DNA of 10,276 nt. It comes from Succinatimonas sp. UBA6849. Lineage in GTDB: Bacteria; Pseudomonadota; Gammaproteobacteria; Enterobacterales; Succinivibrionaceae. Shown piece by piece: positions 5,202 to 10,276 of the stretch (its first letter is position 1; the number at the start of each line of letters is the position of its first letter). A program made the translations under genes and the position numbers. The DNA lies in contig DKDL01000090.1 in assembly GCA_002449335.1 (NCBI GenBank), positions 1 to 10,276 on the forward strand, written 5' to 3'. The notes below the pieces were generated by a model that was not told the origin of the DNA, searched no databases, and worked only from the letters and a program-made list of their open reading frames with translations.

Positions 5202-6935
5202 ATGGCACTATTTAGTTCAGATAACGATGACAAGAAGTTATCTCAAGGTTCTCAAGTTAAGAGCAGTTCACTTTTATCATCAAGAAATACGGATGGTTCT
5301 GCTTTAAATAGAGCTACATCTACTGTAAAGACTTTAAATCCAACAAGTTCATCTCCTTTTGCAACCAGCTCTACAGCTAGAAGCTCTTCTTTTTCATCAA
5401 GTGCTGCCAGACCTGCAAGCACAAGTGCTCCGGGCTCCTTAAGTAGCACTCGTCCATTAGGTTCAACTTTGAATTCAACTACTCAAAGTTCAGCTTCAAG
5501 ATTTCAGTCAAGCTCTACCTTAAATAGATCAACATTAGGTAACAGTACTTTACGTTCTACAGCATCTGCTGCAAGTACAACTGCTACCTCATCATTTGGT
5601 TCAACTGCTCCTAGAAGCTCCTTTACAACAGGTTCATCTTTAGCAGCAAGATCTGGTGCTACATCAAGCGTGTCTTCAACTACAAGACCTGCAAGTACTC
5701 TGTCTTCAGCAAGAACTACAACTGCTAGCGCAACAGCAAGACCATCAGCTTTTACTAGTTCGCGCAGTGCTCAGACAAATTCAACTTTTGCTTCAAGAGC
5801 TACAACTTCAGCTCTTAGCTCTACCACCGCAGGAGCAAGTTCTTTAAGAACTGCTACATCTGGTTCAACCTTGAGCTCAAGAACAACTTCAAGTTCCTTT
5901 GGCTCAGCTACCTCAAGATTGAATAGTACAAGTTCAAATGCATCTAGTTCAAATGCATTCTCAGCTAGTGCTCAAGACTTTACTCGTAAGATAGAACAGG
6001 CAAAAGCTGCTTTATCTACAGTACCAAGGGTAAGACCTATTAGTATCAACCGTGACGGTAAAACTACATTAGTAACCGAAAAGCAGGAAGTAACCGATGT
6101 ACAGTATCGCCGTTTTGCTGCCTTTGTTGAGGAAAAGTGCGGTATTGTATTAGGTGAGGGTAAACAGTATCTAGTAAACTCACGTCTGTCTTCATTACTG
6201 AGCAAATTCCGTGTTCAGACAGTTGATGATCTTATCAACATGGCTATGGAAGAGAGACCTAATAACAAGGCTCAAGAAGAAGTTATTGATGCGATGACTA
6301 CTAATGAGACTCTGTGGTTTAGAGATACCTATCCATATAAGGCTTTAGAGTCAATTATTCTTCCAGAGCTTGCTAAAAAAGCAAAATACCCTGTCAGAAT
6401 TTGGTCTGCTGCCTGTTCTTCCGGTCAGGAGCCATACTCCATCGGTATGATTATCCAGGAACAGATGTCAAAGATGTTGCATATCGATCCTAAGCAGACA
6501 CAGATCATAGGAACTGATCTTTCACCTGAAATGTTATCAATCTGCCGTCGTGGTCAGTATGATGTACATGCCCTATCTCGCGGTCTGTCTCCTGAGAGAA
6601 AAGAGAAATTCTTCAGACCTACACATACACCTAATATGATGGCAATTGATTCTAGAGTTAAATCAATGGTTGAGTTCAGACCAATGAACCTGTTAGGTTC
6701 ATATGCTCTGATGGGGCGTTTTGATGTGATTTTCTGTAGAAACGTACTGATTTACTTCTCAAATGAAGTCAAAGCTGACATCTTAAGAAAGTTAACAATG
6801 TGTCTAAATCCTGGTGGATACTTAATTTTAGGCTCAACTGAGACTTTAGTAGGCGTTTCAGATAAGTATGAAATGTTGCGTTGTAATCCAGGCATTATTT
6901 ATCACTTAAAGCCTCAAAAGTACGCTTTTAACTAA
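5202..6935 (+). CDS. cheR: CheR methyltransferase with long Ser/Thr/Ala/Arg-rich N-terminal extension
   Basis: CheR transfers methyl groups from S-adenosylmethionine to glutamates of chemoreceptors. The catalytic part is residues about 295-577 of 577: TTNETLWFRD (366-375), the SAM-binding WSAACSSGQEP (401-411), IIGTDLS with D439, FDVIFCRNVLIYF (507-519) and GGYLILGSTE. Usual CheR length is about 275-290, so it is doubled by the front half. From D31 to D259 there is no Asp or Glu, nor any Ile, Met, Trp, Tyr, His or Cys, but 17 Arg spread at roughly 13-residue intervals among Ser, Thr, Ala, Gly, Asn, Leu and Phe. This segment is probably disordered. The reading frame is continuous. The beta-subdomain region (about 460-490) lacks the GxG seen in pentapeptide-binding enteric CheR. 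The ATG 5202 start has only a weak ribosome site; TTG 5136 would add 22 residues in frame and is less likely. Confidence 0.93.
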   Translation: MALFSSDNDDKKLSQGSQVKSSSLLSSRNTDGSALNRATSTVKTLNPTSSSPFATSSTARSSSFSSSAARPASTSAPGSLSSTRPLGSTLNSTTQSSASRFQSSSTLNRSTLGNSTLRSTASAASTTATSSFGSTAPRSSFTTGSSLAARSGATSSVSSTTRPASTLSSARTTTASATARPSAFTSSRSAQTNSTFASRATTSALSSTTAGASSLRTATSGSTLSSRTTSSSFGSATSRLNSTSSNASSSNAFSASAQDFTRKIEQAKAALSTVPRVRPISINRDGKTTLVTEKQEVTDVQYRRFAAFVEEKCGIVLGEGKQYLVNSRLSSLLSKFRVQTVDDLINMAMEERPNNKAQEEVIDAMTTNETLWFRDTYPYKALESIILPELAKKAKYPVRIWSAACSSGQEPYSIGMIIQEQMSKMLHIDPKQTQIIGTDLSPEMLSICRRGQYDVHALSRGLSPERKEKFFRPTHTPNMMAIDSRVKSMVEFRPMNLLGSYALMGRFDVIFCRNVLIYFSNEVKADILRKLTMCLNPGGYLILGSTETLVGVSDKYEMLRCNPGIIYHLKPQKYAFN

Positions 6936-6955
6936 CCAATTCTCTTCTCTAATTT

Positions 6956-6987
6956 AAAGCTGAACTGTTTTATGACAGTTCGGCTTT
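6956..6987 (+). terminator. Terminator-like hairpin after cheR
   Basis: AAAGCTGAACTGT / ACAGTTCGGCTTT (13 bp, one G-T wobble), loop TTTATG, 20 bases after the cheR stop. The right arm ends in GGCTTT but lacks a longer T-run. It separates cheR from the flgBC promoter. Confidence 0.7.
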
Positions 6988-7056
6988 GATGTCAAAAAAA
7001 CATCATCTGAATCTTAATTGTAAATAACTCCTTATAAAATAAGCCTAATTTTACTT

Positions 7057-7072
7057 TGGCACACTAGTTGCT
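7057..7072 (+). promoter_or_regulatory. Sigma-54 (RpoN) promoter for flgBC
   Basis: TGGCAC (7057-7062), five bases, TTGCT (7068-7072) match the sigma-54 consensus TGGCAC-N5-TTGC(A/T), with the invariant GG and GC exactly ten bases apart. Start of transcription should be near 7083, about 42 bases before the flgB ATG. An inverted repeat TAAAAT-N7-ATTTTA (7035-7053) lies directly upstream. A FlrC-like enhancer-binding activator would be needed in trans and is not encoded here. Confidence 0.88.
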
Positions 7073-7124
7073 TTAGTCTATATATATAGAAAACATTTTG
7101 TTTATCGTTATTTGGGAGTCAAAG

Positions 7125-7541
7125 ATGTCATTAGGTTTTGATAAAGTTTTTGGTGTTCATCAGTACACCATGGGAATTCGAAACCAGCGTGCTGAAGTTT
7201 TAGCTGGCAATCTTGCTAATGCTGATACTCCTGGTTTTAAGGCACGTGATCTGGACTTTGATATTGCTTTTAAGCAGGCTGCACATGTGCAGATGCAGCA
7301 ACCATCAGAAATGGTAAAAACTAATGATAAACATATGGATGAATCATCTATTTCTGATGAGCCTGAGCTTACATTAAAGTACCGCTTGCCATATCAGGCT
7401 GATACCGGTAACGGTAATACTGTTGAGGTAAGCTCAGAGCGTATGAAATACATGAACAATACCATGGAATACCAGGCTACATTAACCTTTTTAAACGGAC
7501 GAATTGCCAAGCTTAAAAACGCTTTGCGTACTGGTAGCTAG
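7125..7541 (+). CDS. flgB: FlgB, flagellar proximal rod protein
   Basis: FlgB is one of the proximal rod subunits that cross the periplasm between the MS ring and the distal rod; it is exported by the flagellar type III apparatus. The 138-aa length is normal. The N-terminal rod signature LAGNLANADTPGFKARDLDFD (about residues 26-46) is complete, and the C-terminal helix MKYMNNTMEYQATLTFLNGRIAKLKNAL matches the family end. I start at ATG 7125 with GGGAG six bases before it; a further in-frame ATG at 7098 has no ribosome site. It leads the flgBC operon driven by the sigma-54 promoter. Confidence 0.96.
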   Translation: MSLGFDKVFGVHQYTMGIRNQRAEVLAGNLANADTPGFKARDLDFDIAFKQAAHVQMQQPSEMVKTNDKHMDESSISDEPELTLKYRLPYQADTGNGNTVEVSSERMKYMNNTMEYQATLTFLNGRIAKLKNALRTGS

Positions 7542-7554
7542 TAGGAGATAAAAA

Positions 7555-8022
7555 ATGGGTTTATTTAGAATTTTAGACATTGCAGGTACTGCAATGAATG
7601 CTCAGTCAGTTCGTTTAAATGCAACTGCTTCTAACTTAGCTAATGCTGAATCTGTAAGTTCATCAGTTGAGACAACTTATAAAGCAAGACGTCCTTTGTT
7701 CTCTGCTGCTATGGATGAAGCTTATATGGCTGAAAATACTCAAGGTGGTGTAACTGATCCTGTTACAGGTGAACCTTACGGTGTAGGAGTGTCTTTAAAA
7801 GGTGTGGTTGAATCAGATGCTCCAACCATCAAAGAATACAATCCTAATCACCCACTTGCAGATGAGAACGGTTATATTTACAGACCTAATGTAAATCCTG
7901 TTGAGGAAATGGCAGATATGATAAGTGCTAACCGCTCTTATCAGACCGCGGTTCAAGTAGCAGCTAATGCCAAAAAAATGATGACAGCGACCTTGCAGTT
8001 AGGATCTAATACTAACCTGTAG
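7555..8022 (+). CDS. flgC: FlgC, flagellar proximal rod protein
   Basis: FlgC works with FlgB in the proximal rod. It starts 13 bases after the flgB stop with TAGGAG as ribosome site, so the two are cotranscribed. The N-terminal MGLFRILDIAGTAMNAQ and ASNLANAES (25-33) and the C-terminal PNVNPVEEMADMISANRSYQTAVQVAANAKKMM are standard. At 155 aa it is about 20 residues longer than the enteric protein; the extra sequence seems to be in the middle (about 54-76, DEAYMAENTQGGVTDPVTGEPYG). In most polar-flagellum loci flgD, flgE and more follow directly. Here the operon ends at a terminator. Confidence 0.96.
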   Translation: MGLFRILDIAGTAMNAQSVRLNATASNLANAESVSSSVETTYKARRPLFSAAMDEAYMAENTQGGVTDPVTGEPYGVGVSLKGVVESDAPTIKEYNPNHPLADENGYIYRPNVNPVEEMADMISANRSYQTAVQVAANAKKMMTATLQLGSNTNL

Positions 8023-8053
8023 TAAGCAATCTGATAAACAAGCTTTATCTTCT

Positions 8054-8090
8054 AAAGCTCAAGGGTAAAAAAACTTTGAGCTTTATTCTT
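8054..8090 (+). terminator. Intrinsic terminator of flgBC
   Basis: AAAGCTCAA (8054-8062) / TTGAGCTTT (8076-8084) with a 13-base loop, followed by the T-rich ATTCTTTCT. It lies 31 bases past the flgC stop and closes the operon. Confidence 0.75.
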
Positions 8091-8152
8091 TCTAAATCCT
8101 CATTTATAAGTTCATATAGCAGTGCTTTGCTTTATAGATCATATTAAGAAAA

Positions 8153-8204
8153 CATATTGATATTTATCAATATGAAAAGTATCATATAGATAAATATCTA
8201 TATG
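8153..8204 (+). promoter_or_regulatory. arsR promoter with two tandem perfect ArsR-type operators
   Basis: Two perfect palindromes: CATATTGATA-TT-TATCAATATG (arms 8153-8162 and 8165-8174) and CATATAGATA-AA-TATCTATATG (arms 8183-8192 and 8195-8204). They differ at one position per arm and in the centre, and repeat at exactly 30 bp, close to three helical turns. A sigma-70 promoter is embedded: TTGATA (8157-8162), 17 bases, TATCAT (8180-8185). The first site covers the -35 and the second covers the -10/start. This is the arrangement expected for tight autorepression by ArsR. Palindromes and spacing are seen; binding by ArsR is inferred. Confidence 0.85.
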
Positions 8205-8214
8205 AGGAATAAAC

Positions 8215-8535
8215 ATGACTATTACAGATATTGCAGGTTGCTGTAAGGCATTATCTGATGAAAATCGCTTAAGTATTATCAAAATGTTAACTAAAGGGGA
8301 AAAGTGCGCTTGTTGTCTTTTAGAAACACTAAAAGTTACGCAGCCTACTTTGTCTCATCATATGAGTGTATTAGTTAAAAGTGGAATGGTTAATGCCAGA
8401 AAAGAAGGTAAATGGCAATACTATTCAATAAACTGTGAGAAATTTTCAGAATTTAAAGAATTTATCAGTTCAATTACTTGTTGTGAAAATTCAGCATCAA
8501 GTGATTGTTGCGAGAGCGATTATCACGCGAATTAG
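8215..8535 (+). CDS. arsR: ArsR/SmtB-family arsenite-responsive repressor
   Basis: It should repress the ars operon and release DNA on binding As(III) or Sb(III). The 106-aa protein has the winged helix of the family: ALSDENRLSIIKML (12-25), recognition helix TQPTLSHHMSVLVKSGMV (42-59), and the wing NARKEGKWQYYSI. The metal-site equivalent of ELCVCDL reads KCACCLL with C31, C33 and C34. It has ten Cys in all, including C9-C10 near the N-terminus and C89-C90 and C98-C99 in the tail, so a second or alternative metal site is possible. Ribosome site GAGGA lies a few bases before ATG. It leads the arsR-acr3-arsC operon. Confidence 0.95.
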   Translation: MTITDIAGCCKALSDENRLSIIKMLTKGEKCACCLLETLKVTQPTLSHHMSVLVKSGMVNARKEGKWQYYSINCEKFSEFKEFISSITCCENSASSDCCESDYHAN

Positions 8536-8572
8536 AACCGTAAAACAATTTTTTTGATATTAGAAAATAACT

Positions 8573-9592
8573 ATGATCAGTACTTTTCAAAGATATTTAA
8601 GTGTATGGGTTCTTTTATGCATGGGAATTGGCCTTGCTTTGGGGGGGGCATTTCCGTCAATACCATTTTTTTTAGAAACACTGTCTATTCAAGGAATATC
8701 CATTCCTATTGCCGTTCTGATTTGGATTATGATCTATCCTATGATGTTAAAAGTAGATTTTAACAGTATCAATGAAGTAGGAAGTGCACCTAAGGGGCTT
8801 GTGGTTACCTGGATTGTAAACTGGCTGATTAAGCCTTTTACGATGTATGCAATCTGCAGTTTGTTTTTATTCTACATTTTCAAAAGCTTTATTATTTCAA
8901 CTCTTGCAACAGAATATTTAGCAGGTGCCGTGTTATTAGGAGCAGCTCCATGTACTGCGATGGTATTTGTATGGAGCAGTTTAACTAAAGGAAATCCAGC
9001 CTACACAGTAGTACAGGTTGCAACTAATGATCTTATAATTCTGGTGGCATTTGTTCCTATTGTAAAATTTCTCTTGGGCATTTCAGATGTCACTGTTCCA
9101 TACAGTACTTTACTTATCAGTGTTTTATTGTTTGTTGTGATCCCCCTTGTCGCAGGTATTATTACTAGAACCATGGTGATAAAGCACAAAGGCATAACCT
9201 ATTTTGAAAATTATTTTATCCATACATTTGATAATGCCACTACAGTAGGTCTTCTTTTAACATTGATCTTGATTTTTACAGCACAGACAGAGGTTATTTT
9301 AGGCAACCCGTTACATATTTTGTTAATTGCAATTCCGCTGACAATTCAGACTGTACTCATATTTGCAGTTGCCTATATAGCATGTAAGCTATTGCATTTA
9401 TCTCATGATATTGCAGCTCCGGCAGGCATGATCGGAGCTTCAAATTTCTTTGAACTTTCAGTAGCAGTTGCAGTGGCTTTATTTGGTACTACAAGTCCAG
9501 CTTCTTTAGCTACAACTGTTGGTGTATTAACAGAAGTTCCAATCATGCTGTTTCTTTGCTACGTAGCCAATAAGACAAAGAGGTACTTTTAA
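8573..9592 (+). CDS. acr3: Acr3-family arsenite efflux transporter
   Basis: It expels arsenite across the inner membrane using the proton motive force. The 339-aa protein has about ten membrane helices. Family marks are visible: IWIMIYPMMLKVDF (50-63), GAAPCTAMVFVWS with C127 (the conserved Cys of Acr3), ATNDLI (150-155), NFFELSVAVA with E294, and LTEVP with E321. Length is normal. The start ATG 8573 lies 37 bases after arsR and has only a weak A-rich ribosome site, suggesting low or leader-dependent translation. A run of eight G (8641-8648) falls in codons 23-26. The next gene begins directly at the stop codon, so coupling is likely. Acr3 differs from the unrelated ArsB family; the name arsB is often used loosely for it. 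Confidence 0.94.
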   Translation: MISTFQRYLSVWVLLCMGIGLALGGAFPSIPFFLETLSIQGISIPIAVLIWIMIYPMMLKVDFNSINEVGSAPKGLVVTWIVNWLIKPFTMYAICSLFLFYIFKSFIISTLATEYLAGAVLLGAAPCTAMVFVWSSLTKGNPAYTVVQVATNDLIILVAFVPIVKFLLGISDVTVPYSTLLISVLLFVVIPLVAGIITRTMVIKHKGITYFENYFIHTFDNATTVGLLLTLILIFTAQTEVILGNPLHILLIAIPLTIQTVLIFAVAYIACKLLHLSHDIAAPAGMIGASNFFELSVAVAVALFGTTSPASLATTVGVLTEVPIMLFLCYVANKTKRYF

Positions 9593-9994
9593 ATGCTAAA
9601 GACCATAGTAGCCTTTATCTGTGTTCACAATTCGTGTAGGAGTCAGATAGCAGAAGCTTTAGGAAATCTTTATCTTAAAGATAATTTTGTCTGCTATTCA
9701 GCAGGAACCGATCTTAAAAGTCATATCAATCAGGATGCTGTGCGTCTTGTAAAGGAGCTTTATGGCATTGATATGGAAAATAATGGACAAAAGTCTAAAC
9801 TCATAAGCTCTATTCCAAATCCTGATCTTGCTATCTCTATGGGCTGTGGGGTTACATGCCCTTTTATTGGAAGAGCTTTTGATGATAACTGGAATTTAGA
9901 AGATCCGACAGGAAAAGGGGATGATGTTTTTATAAGTGTTATAAAGGAGATTGAGAATAAGGTTCTCAAGTTAAAGGACAGTTATCATCCGTAA
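9593..9994 (+). CDS. arsC: Arsenate reductase, low-molecular-weight phosphatase type
   Basis: It reduces arsenate to arsenite for Acr3 to export. The 133-aa protein has the CX5R loop CVHNSCR (C10-R16) followed by SQ, the YSAGT strand (35-39), and the acid DP loop LEDPTG with D104. It is therefore of the thioredoxin-type (LMW-PTP fold) class, not the glutaredoxin-linked E. coli plasmid class. The resolving Cys pair appears as MGCGVTCP, C85 and C89, spaced CX3C; the Staphylococcus pI258 enzyme has a wider pair. The ATG directly follows the acr3 TAA with no gap, and AGAGG within the acr3 end serves as ribosome site, so translation is coupled. A role as a protein phosphatase is the alternative, but the context favours arsenate. 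Confidence 0.93.
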   Translation: MLKTIVAFICVHNSCRSQIAEALGNLYLKDNFVCYSAGTDLKSHINQDAVRLVKELYGIDMENNGQKSKLISSIPNPDLAISMGCGVTCPFIGRAFDDNWNLEDPTGKGDDVFISVIKEIENKVLKLKDSYHP

Positions 9995-10055
9995 TATCTT
10001 AAAAATGGCGATAAAAGATAAAACACTTCGTCATAAGCCATCTGTATAATAAAAA

Positions 10056-10083
10056 ATGCCCCCAAATTTTACTTTGGGGGCAT
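10056..10083. terminator. Strong terminator between arsC and the chemoreceptor gene
   Basis: ATGCCCCCAAA / TTTGGGGGCAT, a perfect 11-bp GC-rich stem with loop TTTTAC. On the minus strand it is followed by CATTTTTTATT, a full T-run, so it mainly ends the leftward MCP gene. On the plus strand the tail is TAAAAA, so it would stop arsC transcription less well. Confidence 0.85.
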
Positions 10084-10106
10084 AAAAAGTATAGCTAGAT
10101 ACTTAC

Positions 10107-10276
10107 TTAAATTCCTTCAAGTTTGAAAGCTGACAGCTTCTCTAACAGATCTTTTGCAGCTTCTCTTAACTGCTCAATCTCAACATTAGAATCCTGAGAG
10201 CTGTTAGCACTCTGCTGTGTTAATGAGCTTACACCCTGCATGTTATTAGAAATCTCAGAGGTTGCAGTAGTCTGCT
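10107..10276 (-). CDS. Methyl-accepting chemotaxis protein, C-terminal fragment (5' end outside window)
   Basis: Only the last 55 residues are present; the gene runs off the right edge. They read as the distal end of a chemoreceptor signalling domain: QTTATSEISNNMQGVSSLTQQSANSSQDSNVEIEQLREAA, then KDLLEKLSAFKL ending in EGI. The QTTATSEISNNM segment is a typical methylation-helix sequence, and the heptad-like pattern before the end fits the coiled coil. There is no NWETF-like pentapeptide at the C-terminus, so CheR is not tethered there. The gene is on the opposite strand to the ars operon, which ends 112 bases away. Confidence 0.88.
   Translation of the reverse strand, partial: QTTATSEISNNMQGVSSLTQQSANSSQDSNVEIEQLREAAKDLLEKLSAFKLEGI

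Noticed and set aside
5252..5449. Antisense open frame within the cheR extension
   Set aside because: Low-complexity mirror of the Ser/Ala-rich codons; no start signal.
5656..5847. Open frame rich in Leu and Gln inside cheR
   Set aside because: It is a shifted reading of the Ser/Thr/Ala repeat codons, with no ribosome site and no family resemblance.
5202..5980. CheR extension as a separate gene or a frameshifted fusion
   Set aside because: The frame is continuous with no stop, no internal ribosome site and no sign of a second protein family before the catalytic domain.
8023..8214. Insertion sequence or attachment site at the flgC-ars junction
   Set aside because: No terminal inverted repeats, target duplication, integrase or tRNA end is visible; the inverted repeats present are explained by the terminator and the operators.
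8554..8763. Open frame overlapping the start of acr3
   Set aside because: It is out of frame with the clear Acr3 protein and begins at a TTG without a ribosome site. It only matters as the frame entered if the G8 tract slipped.
1..10276. CRISPR arrays, tRNA or rRNA genes
   Set aside because: No spaced direct repeats of CRISPR form and no cloverleaf or rRNA signature were seen on either strand.

Overview
The window looks like chromosome of an AT-rich, motile Gammaproteobacterium. The gene set flgM-flgA / cheV-cheR-flgB-flgC follows the polar-flagellum locus of Vibrio, Aeromonas and relatives, and flgB has a textbook sigma-54 promoter, as flagellar rod genes do in those lineages. Low GC and drift from Vibrio proteins make a host-associated anaerobe such as a Succinivibrionaceae member a reasonable guess, but this is inference and no marker gene proves it.

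Layout. 2-1090 (-) is an unrecognised 362-aa protein. 1343-2215 (+) is an EamA-type drug/metabolite transporter. A bidirectional terminator at 2272-2301 separates it from flgM (2334-2657, -) and flgA (2966-3676, -, TTG start). Divergent from these are cheV (4018-5010, +) and an unusually long cheR (5202-6935, +). The gap between cheV and cheR is packed with four inverted repeats. flgB (7125-7541) and flgC (7555-8022) form a two-gene operon ending in a terminator; flgD does not follow. A complete arsenic-resistance operon, arsR-acr3-arsC (8215-9994), lies where flgD would be expected, behind two perfect tandem operators. The right edge (10107-10276, -) is the C-terminal end of a chemoreceptor (MCP).

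How it fits together. FlgA is the periplasmic P-ring chaperone, FlgB and FlgC are proximal rod proteins, and FlgM is the anti-sigma-28 factor that holds back late genes until the hook-basal body is finished. CheV couples receptors to CheA. CheR methylates MCPs, one of which begins off the right edge. The ars genes sense arsenite, pump it out (Acr3) and reduce arsenate (ArsC).

Most worth a second look: a ~230-residue Ser/Thr/Ala/Arg-rich segment without acidic residues at the front of CheR; the hairpin-filled cheV-cheR gap; the arsR tandem operators; a poly-G8 tract early in acr3; a possible lyase-like or HopA1-like pattern in the first gene; and the break in the flagellar operon filled by ars genes.
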